Source: Anodontia alba (taxonomy: Eukaryota > Mollusca > Bivalvia > Lucinida > Lucinidae). From it: DNA of 64,000 nucleotides. The notes beneath the pieces are model-generated. The model worked only from the letters and a program-made list of their open reading frames with translations. It searched no databases and was not told the DNA's origin. Both the position numbers and the translations under genes were made by a program. Location of the stretch: contig OZ024823.1 in the NCBI GenBank assembly GCA_964016985.1, positions 134,560,112 through 134,624,111 of the forward strand. The letters are read 5' to 3'. Positions 50,930 through 62,476 of this stretch are shown here, in pieces. The stretch's first letter is position 1; the number at the start of each line of letters is the position of its first letter.

Positions 50930-51895
50930 GCCTGATTAAATTACTTTCGAACAGGTAAAATTCAATGCAACTATGACATGCAATTGAAACAGCCACGGGG
51001 GCCACGCAGGGTTTCCGCGATGAAGTGAGAAAGCTGTTTCCAAAGGGGCGTACTTTTTCGGCATGCACGGTTGAATAGGACCAAACTGCCGACCTGATCA
51101 AATCAGTCTTTTCAACTCAATGTGTGACAGCAATTAACCAATTTTGATTGTAAGCATTCCCATTCACCATGAGCGTACAGAATTGTTGGTATCTACGTAC
51201 ACGAAACGTACCGCAAATTCGGTGCATAAATTGCAATATTCGTATGTCCTGCTTGAGTCAGTTTTCGCTCATCAGCATCCTTTTGAATATTAATAAAGCA
51301 TCAAAACACTGCGATTGCCGACGAAAATAACGAATGCCTATGGCCAATGCATAGAAAAGGACCAGTTTTCCAAATTGCCACTTTCCGATCCCCCAAAATT
51401 AGGTTTATTCCCTTGTTCTCTTGAAATATTAACCAATGCTGCCCTGTTCCTTGAAATATATTTGGGTGTTCCCTTGGTCCACAGAAAACCCCGGTAGCCC
51501 CATTCACTGTTCGAGCAGGTAACATGGGCCGCAACAAAGCTCCATATGAAAAAGTACCGGATTCTGCGGCTTAGTTTGGTCTGGCCAACAAGTGGGTACG
51601 GCATGGTCATTTTTACTTAATGCGCCGTAAAAAACAAAACAAACACTCAAAAATCACAAAGAGAATCAAACATCTGCCCCGAATCCAGGAATTACGTATT
51701 TATGTTTGGTATTCCTGTAAATGCCTTTTCCCATGCAACAACCGCACGTGTCAATATAAATTTTCTTAAAGGGGCGCTTCTGCTATCAAAGAGGCATTGA
51801 ATCAATGAGACAGCCCAAGCAAAAAGGGTGTCTGTCATACAAAAACCACACTTTACGAACACAAGGGGCCACAGCATTAATGACAATTCAAATGA
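50930..51895. other. Interior of the TA element, unassigned
   Basis: Non-repetitive within this window. On the minus strand 51338-51610 is open for 90 codons, and 51301-51537 is open in another frame. Neither has a recognised domain. CCTTGGTCCACAGAAAACCC and GTTCGAGCAGGTAACATGGG give mild unique character. This could be captured host DNA or an old, decayed transposase region. Confidence 0.3.
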
Positions 51896-52036
51896 GTGAG
51901 TGAGTTTTTTAACGTCCCACTAGTAGCTGGGTGTGTGGACCTTGGATTAAAGTCCCATATGAAAGAAGCCTGGGATCAAACTCATGACCCCTGGGTGACG
52001 AGGCGTGCAGCTTTACCACTACACCACCGAGGCACC
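51896..52036 (-). mobile_element. SINE-4 with tRNA-like head
   Basis: On the minus strand the head has box A-like TGGTGTAGTGGTAAAGC and box B-like GAGTTTGATCCC, then a body complementary to AAAGTCCCATATGAAAG and TTTTTTAACGTCCCACTAGT. GAGTGAGTGAG at the end is the 3' tail. The head resembles a Gly/Glu-type tRNA promoter, which is an impression only. Confidence 0.75.
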
Positions 52037-52284
52037 CTTTCCCAATATTTCAACCTGTTAAATATCTAATAAAAGGGCTGCAGACATTTCACCATGCCCC
52101 ACCACTGCACTTACATCAAACAAGTACCATAACTTTGTTAATAAATTAATTAAGTTTCAATAAAATATCGCAAACAGTTTTCAAGTTACAGAGCAGACAC
52201 AAATATATTACAGAAATCACTAAATTAGTTTCGGTGTTCAAAGGGCCATAACCCAAAAGTAGGCTCTATCGTCAAAGTGTATGA

Positions 52285-52402
52285 AAGAAAAGAAGGGCAG
52301 TTGTTAGTTTCCGCTGAAATGATTAATAGCCATTGAATAAGCCCGCCCAGAAAAGTGTGCGGGCTCGATGAATAGTATTGACTGGGCAGTTTAACTCCAG
52401 TT
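52285..52402 (+). mobile_element. SINE-1 fragment
   Basis: GGGCAGTTGTTAGTTTCCGC, AATAAGCCCGCCCAGAAAAG and TATTGACTGGGCAGTTTAAC match the SINE-1 3' half. Confidence 0.75.
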
Positions 52403-52917
52403 CAAACAAAAATTACGTCGATACAAAGTCCTCATGTCTGAAGTATGATTTACAATGTACGAACTTTGAACCGGATAAAACCTACAATACTACAATGTAC
52501 CTGCGACCAACAAAGACTCAGGTTAGTCTGTGCATCAACCCACTAGATAAAGCAAGCTTCTTGCATACTGTACGATCAGCGAAGGGCCTGAACAGAATGT
52601 GCTGTTGCAGTCGCACTGTTTATTCTGCTTTGGACAGCCCGGCTATCGATGGTAAATACGATCAGCGAATGCTCTTATCAGAATGTGCAGGCGCATACTG
52701 ACCCCAGTTTTCGTTCGTCGCACAAGACGTTTTGTTACACCCAGTGATCATAGGGGGTACTTACGATTAGCGAAGGCTCTGATCAGACTACTGAGATCTG
52801 CTGATGTGCAGTCTCAGAGTGTGCAGGATGATCCGTCTCTTCGTACAAGTTTTATTGTAGGTTTTGCCATGCACAGACTCATGCACGAGTTGTTTGTGCA
52901 AACCTTAACACTAAGCA

Positions 52918-53115
52918 CCCTGGGTACAATTTTCAGCAGACGACATTTTGAAATATTTTTCTCATTCTTCCAAGAGAACATTATTTGCACTTCATGCAAA
53001 TTGTCTCCACTGCATGAAATGTCAAATCCTGTTTTCTTGGTAATGAAAAGAAAAAAAAACAAAAAAAAAAAACAAAAAACGAATTCAATCTGCCGTCTGC
53101 TGAATTAGCCCAGAA
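52918..53115. mobile_element. MITE family F
   Basis: TTTCAGCAGACGACATTTTG to CTGCCGTCTGCTGAATTAGC. The right arm is expanded by an A-rich stretch (53044-53080). Confidence 0.85.
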
Positions 53116-53458
53116 GACGCTTTCCGGAAGATGCGCTAAGTTTATACAATGCGTCTCTTTCACTCATTAAATAAATTACGGTCTTGGTTTTGCATATCGC
53201 ATATTGAAGCCACAAAACAGAACATTTTACATGGAAACGAAAGTTCTGAAGATTGCTGTATAAGCCAATAATTATAATGTTATTAATGTATTATACTGTA
53301 AGAGATTAACGTAACATAGTATTCATTTGTACCCTGATAAATGCGGGGTAAGGTACTCACACTGCAGGTTTTACTGTTTTAAGGGAGCTAACTGTAACTG
53401 ACTTAAAAGGGAGTTAACTGCAATTGATTTACGAGTCTGATCTGTGTGAAATGGAATG

Positions 53459-53744
53459 TTTGTTTGTGTTGAGGTTTTACGGCCCAGTCAACCCAATGGG
53501 GTCATGTCGAGCGCGTTTACCTAAACACACGTTTACTGGGCAGGCTTAGTCCTCTAAGCGGTTAACCAGTATTGTGCACATTCTTTCGCCAGAAACTGAC
53601 AACTGCCCTTCTTGAATCAGTGGAAGTGAGAGAATGACTGTAGACAATATTTCATGATCAATCTCCACAAAAGAATGTTGCCGACCTCGGCGGGGGTTGA
53701 ACCTGCGACCTCCTGGTCTCCAGTCGGACGGCGCATCCAACTGC
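53459..53744 (-). mobile_element. SINE-1 with most of its head, 11-bp TSD
   Basis: Nearly identical to 2092-2396. It stops inside box A at CGCATCCAACTG, so the 5' end is truncated by about 18 bp. Target duplication GAAATGGAATG at 53448-53458 and 53745-53755. Confidence 0.92.
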
Positions 53745-53789
53745 GAAATGGAATGGGGAAAAGCATTTTTTATGAATCGCGCCAATACA

Positions 53790-53990
53790 GAGGGGGACAT
53801 GCTTATACAATAAGTGGTTAACCAGTACACTGAACACCCTTCTGCCAGAAACTTGTAACTGCCAATCTTGAAGCAGTGGAAGGAGTGAATGACCGTAGCA
53901 AATACATGTGTTTCATGATAAATCGCTCTATCTGTGAGGATCGAATGCACGATCCTGACCATCGGAGATTAATGCGTCCGCCTACGTGGC
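53790..53990 (-). mobile_element. SINE-1 diverged copy with decayed head
   Basis: AAGTGGTTAACCAGTACACT, CTGCCAGAAACTTGTAACTG and GAATGACCGTAGCAAATA are the body. The head has box B-like GCATTCGATCCTC in the minus orientation. Adjacent to, but clearly older than, the previous copy. Confidence 0.78.
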
Positions 53991-54302
53991 ATTACCCGTA
54001 TTTGTTTTTTTTCGGGAACGATGCTCGTTGGTCTCCAAATAAAAGCCTCTAAGATAGCAGAAGCGCCCCTGTTAAGTACCCGGGTACAAGGTAAGAAATA
54101 AACAAACAGAAATACGTTATTTTTTATTTCTTGTTTTATTCATTAATTCTTTTTTTTTTTTGTTTTTTTTTGTTTTTAATCTCTAGGTAGAAATATTTCT
54201 GTATTTATTCAGCGGCAAATCAGCCGAATGATGCGTAAGCAAAATAAAGGTTCCGATTTCCTTCCCATGCAAACTCGGAAAATTCGGAGCTGTCAATCAT
54301 TC

Positions 54303-54310
54303 TGACGTCA
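54303..54310. promoter_or_regulatory. CRE-type TGACGTCA site
   Basis: An exact CRE palindrome lies inside the right part of the TA-flanked element, in the GC-richer terminal 250 bp. It could be chance; no transcript start is identified beside it. Confidence 0.25.
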
Positions 54311-55094
54311 CTAATCTTTCATTGCGAGCTTGCAAGGATAAACTTTTGCCCACTGCGGAGTTCTACAGGTAAGTGGGTGGTTTTGCGGAGGAAACTCGTC
54401 GGAAACGCGGTGAACGAAAAATCCGCCGCGGTGGAAATTGGAGTGGGGTATCAGGAAGATCCGCGGTGGGCTAAAAAATCAACCCCACTGGTTTGTGGGG
54501 GATTCTGAAAAACCACCTGAGCTGTACTGTACTTGCGCGGCTTGGCACTGAATATCTAGACCTCGTTCTGAAGGAGAGAAGGCTCTGCTGGTATGGACAT
54601 GTGGAACGCTCCAATGGTGCAGTCAAGAGAGCCTTTGACATACAGGCTGATGGAAAGCGAGGGCCTGGGAGGCCCAAGATGACATGGAGAGAAGGATTGC
54701 AGAGAGTGGAAGCTCTTGGCTATCAACCCTCGATATACCTAGAGATATGGTGTGAGATCTGCCATGCATGCAGCAAGCCAGCTACCTATAAGGTGGGCCC
54801 ACTGATGTGGATGTTGCCCTGAAACTGCACGTTAATAAAAAATACGATGATGATGATTATAAACTGTATATATTGTGGGAACTCCTAATCATTAGAACCA
54901 CCTCCACTTCCCAAAAAAAAACATGTCATAAAATTTTGGGGTACACATTAGGAAGCCCCTCACAGGAGCACTTACATACACTTTAATGTGTCTAAACACA
55001 GCAAACTGTGAATGAGTGACATATTTGCTTGTGACCTTCAGGAAAAAACTCAAGCTGCGGCATGGCAGCCATGTACATGACTACATGTATTATA

Positions 55095-56168
55095 CGTAAG
55101 TATTGGGACGGGAAAGAAATAATTAAATTTCTAGCTGTCCCAATACTTAGAACCACCAAAATTAATTATTTTGTTAGGTGTCCCAATATTTAGATCCCGT
55201 AGTTGAAACTGGCACCGATTATAAATGAAAATGTGTCATATTTGTGTTAATTGTTTTGAGTATTTTCGGACCACTGTCTCGTTAAGTGACGTTAACCTAT
55301 CTATTGTTAAAAAGATTTAGCACTTATTGTTTTGTTTTGATTTATAATCCCCTCATTTATCTATCATGTGTTGAAAGTGTCTAGATGAAAAAAAAATTCA
55401 CGTAGTGCTTCCCCGCTTTATTGGTTATTGGTGCATAACCGCTACTGCAAATGCGGGTAACAATCTATCTGTTCTAAAAATACTGCCATTACATGGCGCG
55501 ATGACATTATTATTGGGATTCGTCTCAACGATGTTTTGGGGTTCATCTCAACAGTGTTTTAGGGTTCGCATCAATACTGTTTTACATTAATGTTATCGGA
55601 AAACAATTCTGTTGAATTTATTTTTATTACTATTACTTATTTATAATTTTTTTGTTGTTGTTGTTGTTTTTTTGTATGTTTTTTTTTTTTTTGTAGTTAC
55701 TGATACACTCGAGGTGCAAATTACAACAGATGATATATCACCTGACAACCACATGTGGTAATTTTAAAATCGTGACGCATCCAGAGTGATGCAAAAGCAT
55801 GTGCGTTTTCGTTTTTGCAGATTTCTTGAATAAATTTCAGATTAATATTTTCACAGAAAGTTTTTATTTATTTTCTACTTTCTAACCAGCCTGCCGTAGG
55901 AAACCCCCTATTATATGCTTAGAAATAAAATATTGCGTGACATCACTTGTAAACAAAACTGATGGAGAAAGCAGTTTCACCCTGTTAAATAGATATTTTT
56001 TTTTTTCACCCAAATTTACTGTCCCAATTCATAAGGTACAAAAAATTACTGAAAATTTTGGCGATTTTTGGTATGTCCCAATTCTTAGGGTCATGAAAAA
56101 TAATTATTTTTACAAATTGTATGGGTGTCCCAATACTTTAGTTGTCCCAATACTTAGGTGTTTTACGG
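55095..56168. mobile_element. TA-flanked element with repeated GTCCCAATACTTAG boxes
   Basis: Left end CGTAAGTATTGGGAC, right end GTCCCAATACTTAGGTGTTT then TACGG, with TA on both sides (55093-55094 and 56169-56170). The box GTCCCAATACTTAG or its complement recurs subterminally at about 55098, 55136, 55184, 56035, 56083, 56127 and 56143. The interior has no transposase frame. Family G ends (AAGTATTGGGACAGACAGGC) carry the same box, hinting at a shared transposase. Confidence 0.65.
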
Positions 56169-56261
56169 TACACATGTACTGTGCTTTCAACATCTTTCAG
56201 AAAGTCATTTTTGTTTGACCCTTTACACTGAAGAAGTAAATTTGCAAACTTTTGTCATGAT

Positions 56262-57112
56262 TTAACAGTTAGGAGCATAACTTCTACAGGTTAAAAGTTT
56301 GAGAAGATTTATAACTTGGTAAAGTTAAAATTCAACTATAAAGTAACCTCCCTTCAAAAGTGTAAGAGTTATCTTTCCTTTGGCTGAAGGTTTTAACTTA
56401 TTTAGGTTATTTCTCAAATTTGTAAATATTTTGAAAATAACCTAGAAAAGTTAAAAAGTATATTTTTTCATTAACTTCAAAGATCCTGCGTACACATTTC
56501 TAGAAGATGGTACAAAATGTTATTGCTTGATCATAAAGTTATGTAACAGATCTTTCATGTCTTAGTTATACCATGGTTTGTGCGCATGTACGATGCGATA
56601 ATGCACGAGCGTGAGTGAGTGCATTATCGCACGTACATGCGCACAACCATGGTATAACTGATTTATCACATTTGCATGCATGTAGATCATCTACATCGCG
56701 AGATATTTCATGCTGAATGTTGGGAATTCAGGCTACTATGTGATAAATAAAATTATCACATAGTGGCCTAAATTCCCAACATTCAACATGAAATATCTTG
56801 CGATGTAGATGACCTACATGCATGCAAATGTGATAAATCAGTTATACCATGGTTCTGCGCATGTACGTGCGATAATGCACTCGCTCAGGCTTGTGCATTA
56901 TCACATCGTACATGTGCACGAACCATGGTATAACTAAGACTTAACCACTTGCCCATGAAATTGCTGTAAGTCTACAATTCGAAGGTGAAAAAATGGCACA
57001 AATTAAAAAATAACTGAAACAAGTTAAATCCACAAACTGTAGTAAAATTGTTAACTCTTTTGAGTTAAAGAAAAATTAACTTGTAGAAGTTATGCTCCCG
57101 ACTGTTTAATGC
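56262..57112. mobile_element. Inverted-repeat element around a large palindrome
   Basis: TTAACAGTTAGGAGCATAAC TTCTACAGGTTAA at the left faces its complement TTAACTTGTAGAAGTTATGC TCCCGACTGTTTAA at the right. Further inside, AAGTTAAAA-type phrases are mirrored. The palindrome at 56561-56938 is nested in the middle. Confidence 0.7.
56561..56938. mobile_element. 378-bp near-perfect palindrome
   Basis: Starts CTTAGTTATACCATGG and ends CCATGGTATAACTAAG. Each arm is about 185 bp, with only a few mismatches and an 8-10 bp centre (AAATAAAATT near 56745). Each arm also begins with its own smaller hairpin (GATGCGATAATGCAC facing GTGCATTATCGCAC), so three cruciforms are possible. No coding sequence. A foldback MITE is the simplest reading. 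Confidence 0.9.
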
Positions 57113-57325
57113 AAAACCATTTGTTGTAGCTACATTTTGTACCTATAGATGTACAAAAAGTTTTATTCTAGTCATTGGTTTTTAAAAAAATCAAATATTT
57201 GCATTTTTTCCCATAGTAAAAATGAAGCCAAATCATGTAGAAAAATCTGTAGGGTAGGAAATAACTTGGAGCCAGATTTTCAGAAAAATTCCACTTGTTC
57301 AATTTTTTCTGAAATTTTCACAATA

Positions 57326-58357
57326 CAGTGTAGCTCCAATATATCGTGGTCCTCGGGGTCCAGAATCCGCTATCGCGATATAAACGGAGCGCTATATAAG
57401 TCCCGACATGTACCATGCATGTATAACGGCGTGCATAACACTCGCTTGGGTTGTCGCTGTGGTAGTTTGCTGAGATATCACAGATAAATGGCATTCAGTT
57501 ATGTTGTCACCATATTTCCCATAATTTACAATGGTGCGCTATGTCTAACAAGTAATTCCAATCGAAACCGGCTGATAAACTACATTTGAAAACAAGAAAT
57601 CATCGGATTGACAATTTAGGATGCCATTTTGGATACTATGGTTCCCTGGAATGGCGAAGGGAAGTTACTCAATTGTGCTAAGATAACTTGAGTTGCTTCC
57701 CTTCGCTTATATTGCGGGCACAAAAAAAAAAACCCCAAAAAAAACTGTCGTTTATCATTTAGTTAATTTCTTTTTATTTATTTTTTTATTGTTAGTTTTT
57801 GTTTTGTTTTTTTTGACGCAGTTGTTTTCTTCTGAAATATTTATATCTTCAGAAGTGTAAAATAAGTGGACTACGATCTGTGTATGTTGGACAGAAACAT
57901 CGTAAGACTACTGTCTTGTAAAATTTGCTGGTGTTGAAAAGGAGGTGGACCGTTTTCCCCTGCCGAGCAAAATTAGTTTGTGGGCATCATTGACTGATTG
58001 AGCATTGAGTAGATCTATGTACTAAATGATGATAATGATCACGACAATTACGGTGATATAATTTATTGTTTGCCAATTATAATCAACGTGTGCTCTGATT
58101 GACACTAAGTGGATTGTTTGTCATACAATACCTGACGCGACTTAGCATCGGAATAGGAGCGAAAAATCAATTACCGGAGGTGGAACGCGGTTTTTTTTTT
58201 TTTTTTCTGAAGTTAAATAAATTAAATAAAACAACAAACATTTTATGTTTTTAAATTTTTTTTTTTTTTTGCTTATGGAAAATTTGGGAGTCATGGCCTA
58301 TTTGCGATATACTGGATTTCGCGAAATAACGGACCGCGATGTATTGGAGCTACACTG
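57326..58357. mobile_element. TA-flanked mariner/pogo-like element, 1,032 bp
   Basis: Ends CAGTGTAGCTCCAATATATC and GATGTATTGGAGCTACACTG, extended by CG-rich matches (GTGGTCC / GGACCGCG). TA duplications at 57324-57325 and 58358-58359. An internal hairpin GCGAAGGGAAGTTACTCAA / TTGAGTTGCTTCCCTTCGC lies at about 57655-57709. No transposase frame is left. A 112-codon frame crossing the left end is fortuitous. Confidence 0.85.
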
Positions 58358-58359
58358 TA

Positions 58360-59533
58360 TTGTTCCGAAACATCAATAATTCAAATCTAGCAAAGAAAAG
58401 AAAAAAAATATTTTCTAAGACAAAAATTAAAAAAAAACTCTGCTCTATAGAAATTGCATAGGTCAGACCAATTTCTGGCTGTAAATTTAATTTTGGTGTA
58501 AATATTTGAGAACAAAACACATAAACAGAAAAGACAAATGGTTTCTGATAAGATATGGCCAATCAAAACAAAATATTTTCATTTAAAATAAAACGCCAAG
58601 CAAAAAACGTCTTTTCTAGAGATGTCTAAAGGACAGTAGTCACCATACACAATGTTTTACTTCAGTCATATTTATGCCCAGCAAAGCCTCTGTGAACATG
58701 TTAGCTGGTTTGCAATCCAGGGGTTTGGGGGGTGAGGGGCACTCTGAATTTTGCCAGCTACATAGGATAGGACTATTTTTGGGGGTTTAGAATTTTACTA
58801 TTTTGGGGGGTTTGCAGAGGTGTATAACTCCCTCAAAACTTACTCGCCCTTAAGGTCTAAATTTTTCATTTAGATGCTAAAAATGAGGAAAAAGTGAAGA
58901 TATTTCTTAAAATCTCACTCGCCTTGTCTTAAAATATACTCACAAATGCTAGCGTGCAAGTGGAATTTTACACCCCTGGTTTGGGGGAAAAAGTGGCTAT
59001 TTTTTGGGGTACTGGCCATTTACAGGTGTTTATTTGTGGTCATTTTCAAAACTGACTATTTTTTGGGGTCTATCAAAATTCTCAGTAATTTTGTTTTGGT
59101 ATAGTAAGAATTGGGTTTAGAACATTCTGTTGAACTGATAGTTGTTTTTATTTAGTTTTAACAGCTCTATTTCCGCTATGCATCAGTTCACTACCATTAA
59201 AGTAAAAATGGAGATATTGTTGGAAACTGTTTAAAGCACTTATATTACTAATTTACACAATCATTCTACAGGAAAAATAAATGATAACCACACTTTTATA
59301 AAAAGAAAGCAAGGGGAATATTTTTTGGGGTATGCTAATATCTTCAGATATTTTTTTGGGGTATGGCTGATATACCGGGTATTTTTTTTGGTATGGCTGA
59401 TATACTGTATATTTTTAGGGGGTAGACACTAGCTGCTGAGGCCAAGCCTAAGTAACAGACAAAATGAAGAATACCCCCACTGAGGTTTGCACCTTCACTG
59501 AGGCATAGTGCTCATATAAAATTACATTGATGG
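58360..59533. other. Unassigned; TTTTGGGGT-rich repeat
   Basis: 58735-59440 holds many CTATTTTTTGGGGT and GGTATGGCTGATATAC phrases, an irregular low-complexity repeat. 58381-58620 is AT-rich. No credible gene. Confidence 0.45.
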
Positions 59534-59583
59534 TGTGTGTGTGTGTGTTTTTGTTTTGCTTTCTTTTTAGTGTGTGTGTGTGT
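59534..59583. repeat. (GT)n microsatellite, interrupted
   Basis: Two GT runs (59534-59548 and 59570-59582) are separated by TTTTTGTTTTGCTTTC. Confidence 0.85.
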
Positions 59584-59637
59584 TTTCGTATGACCCATTG
59601 TGACCAGTTCTGACATCTGTGCCACTCAATCACAGAT

Positions 59638-60034
59638 ACTTGGGGTCAGGTGAGCTTTCAGGCCCAAACTGGTCTCCTGCATTAATATTTTTTTTGCATA
59701 AATTAACAAAAAAATGCTTTTTGCTTGAACTGGAACATGCCTGATAGTGACTGATGATGTTTAGAAACTTCTAGACAAGTTTTAAAAAACATCTTTTTTC
59801 ATTATCAAGTCCAAGGACGTAAAATAAATTTTATACCTCTCTGTCAAGTCTAAAATAATTTTAGATAGTGAAAATGATATTATAAAACTTTGTCTTGAAG
59901 TTTCTAAACAACGCCAGTCACTATCAGGCATGTTCCAATTACAGCAAAATACATTGTTAAAAAAAAATATTTATGCGAAAAAAATATCTATGCAAGAGAT
60001 AAGTTTGGGCCTGAACACTCACCTGACCCCAAGC
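59638..60034. mobile_element. Inverted-repeat MITE, about 397 bp
   Basis: ACTTGGGGTCAGGTGAGC to CTCACCTGACCCCAAGC. Arms of about 190 bp include TTCAGGCCCAAACT, GGAACATGCCTGATAGTGAC and TTTAGAAACTTC. The arms differ by a few percent. Nothing coding. Confidence 0.88.
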
Positions 60035-60410
60035 ATCAATACTCAACTGTCAAAAACTCACTGTATAAAATAAATAAATAAATAAATAAAACCATGCCGT
60101 TTCTTTTGCTAGATACAACAGAAGGAAAAACAAGTAATAGAAACTGAAAACCATACTTTAATACCTTATTTAAATGTTGAATTGTTGTTGTTTTTTTAAG
60201 AGATCCAAAAAACGGTTGGTTATCCAATTTCGAGAGCACCTGCGGTCTTAATTGGTTAAATTTCCATTAATTCATGCACCAGTATTTCTTTTACTGTTAA
60301 TCTTTTTCTGTCAAAGATCATCAAACATTTCCCACACTGCAGGTATTTCATATTTTCATGACTTTATTGATTTTTGCATTACAGTTTGTTTTGATGTTGT
60401 TTTGGCCGCA
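60035..60410. other. Unassigned; (AAAT)n
   Basis: (AAAT)n at 60066-60091. No repeat ends or gene. Confidence 0.4.
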
Positions 60411-60500
60411 CATTTCTGACGTTCCTTAACTCCACCATCTTGAATTTATAATTTCCGCCAATCAGAGCCAAGAAAAATCATTGGCTGCTGAAGCTGAAGA
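60411..60500 (-). promoter_or_regulatory. Candidate minus-strand promoter/start region
   Basis: Reading the minus strand: CAGCCAATGATT (a CCAAT box), CTGATTGGCGG (inverted CCAAT), ATTATAAATTC (TATA-like), then CAAGATGGTGGAG with an ATG in good context at about 60438-60440. The frame from this ATG is only 19 codons (MVELRNVRNVRPKQ...), so a short first exon or a non-coding start is possible. There is no supporting downstream exon. Confidence 0.25.
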
Positions 60501-60772
60501 ATTTGGCTAATCTCCCTTGAATTGTTACACGTAGGCCACCGGCGCTGACTTCCCTTGTTCAGATTTTTAAGGCTTCAAATGATTGAATTAAAATACCTTT
60601 TTTTTTTTTTTTTTTTTTATTTTCAAAAGAGTGATATAACCAGTCACTGGCAATTGATCAACATTACCAGAGCGAATTCAGAGAGGGTTCGATGGGTTTG
60701 ACTGAACCCCACTTTGACTCAAAATTTTATTTTTATGGGATAGTTTGGATAAATTCGATACATTTAGGATAC

Positions 60773-60972
60773 CGTATTTAACCTAAAAAATTTACACCTC
60801 TTACTTTTTACCTTCTACTTTTTTCAACAAGTCTATTTTACTACCTGTGAATGTTCCGGTTGAGTGACAAACAGTGTAAACCCTGATCAGACGCCTCGTT
60901 CTGCAGCATCTGATTTGGGTTACACAGTTTGCTCAGGCCTGTCTGTCCGAATACTTAGAGCAAGTGCGGTAA
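60773..60972. mobile_element. MITE family G
   Basis: ATACCGTATTTAACCTAAAA to CCGAATACTTAGAGCAAG then TGCGGTAA. Core GACAAACAGTGTAAACCCTG ... GGGTTACACAGTTTGCTCAG. Confidence 0.82.
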
Positions 60973-60989
60973 TTTGATCAAATCGAGCC

Positions 60990-61032
60990 CCGCCCCCTCC
61001 CCCCCCCCCCCCCCACCCGCCCCCCACCCCAA
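60990..61032. repeat. C-rich low-complexity tract
   Basis: Runs of C broken by single A or G (CCCGCCCCCTCCCCCC and similar). Confidence 0.9.
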
Positions 61033-61379
61033 CTCTCAGAAATCATCCTGTATCCGCCCGTAGTTACTGAAATTAAGCTTGCTCTACAATCTATTATAAC
61101 AGAGATAACATACGGATATATGTATACGTAGAATCTATTTATTTCACTTATAAAAATACATTTTTACAAGTTTTAATTCAGTTGCAAGTGCTGCAGACTA
61201 CCAAAACATGACTTCCTCAGATGTTATACTGTTACAAATTAAAAAAAAAGAAAGAAAGAAAGAAAGAAAAGCAAATGCGTTCATGCGTTCTTGAGTGAAA
61301 TGCGTTTGGATTAGGCTGTTGACATTACTGTATTTTTTTTTCAGCATATTGAACAGCTACTTTCTTAATGAACCCAATA
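61033..61379. other. Unassigned; (GAAA)n
   Basis: (GAAA)n at 61245-61270. No gene or repeat ends. Confidence 0.4.
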
Positions 61380-62141
<762 letters not shown>

Positions 62142-62476
62142 TATTAATGCCGAGTGGACTCTTCTATCTTGATTGTTTGGAAAGCTCCATTGCCAATGAT
62201 AGGGGTGCCATTTTTATTATCATCATGTTTTATGAAAATTCCTGTTTTAATGCAAACAGTGTAGATCCTGATCAGACGCAGCGTTTTCGCTTGGCTTATA
62301 TAATAATTAGTAATATTAGTAAACATTAAGTCTAAGAAAACATTCTTGCGGACTGTCAGCTTCGGTTCCGAACTCGGAGGTCTTGTGAAACCCAGTTTGC
62401 CCAGTGTTCACGATCTCGCCAGCAGCCTGGACAGTACGGTAAATCGTAAGTGGAAATAGCATGTAGAATCCTCACA

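Larger units (their letters stand above)
50783..54529. mobile_element. 3,747-bp TA-flanked inverted-repeat element inserted in LINE copy 3
   Basis: Terminal inverted repeats of about 33 bp: CAGTACAGCTCAGGTGGTTT at 50783 and the exact complement ending at 54529, with 31 of 33 positions matching. TA lies on both sides (50781-50782 and 54530-54531). CAGT ends plus TA duplication indicate the Tc1/mariner superfamily (family knowledge). Removing the element and one TA rejoins the LINE frame precisely (GAG CTA CTT). No transposase is visible. The interior holds a C-rich tract, a SINE-4, a family F MITE and SINE-1 copies, so it is non-autonomous and itself a landing pad. Confidence 0.88.
49691..54845 (+). 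pseudogene. LINE copy 3: longest non-LTR reverse transcriptase remnant, split by a DNA element
   Basis: Left part 49691-50782, right part 54530-54845. In order: FGFIPGRGTTDTIFVVRQLQ (from about 49727), FVDLEKATDRVPRKV (49826 on, catalytic box A with its Asp), EWIVRLVQGMYANARS, a worn box B (LLLFIIVLEALSR), YADDLVIIAESLEECVKRL (50100 on, catalytic YADD), GLRVNAGKMKIMICGMGLDL, a PHD-like finger with altered spacing at its first cysteines and loss of the last pair, then HASETW and ICNVKLQDIVTTRSNEL. The frame resumes after the insertion with LARLGTEYLDLVLKERRL and GKRGPGRPKMTW. A (GAT)n tail follows. No endonuclease domain is left. Frameshifts and stops (near 49966, 50030) kill it. Confidence 0.93.

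Noticed and set aside
51301..51610. 90-codon minus-strand ORF as a cargo gene of the TA element
   Set aside because: No domain, no conserved start or splice context, and a competing overlapping frame of similar length. Kept only as unassigned interior.
52378..52701. 107-codon plus-strand ORF inside the TA element
   Set aside because: It starts in a SINE-1 remnant and runs through repeated GATCAGCGAAGG-type phrases. No protein-like motif.
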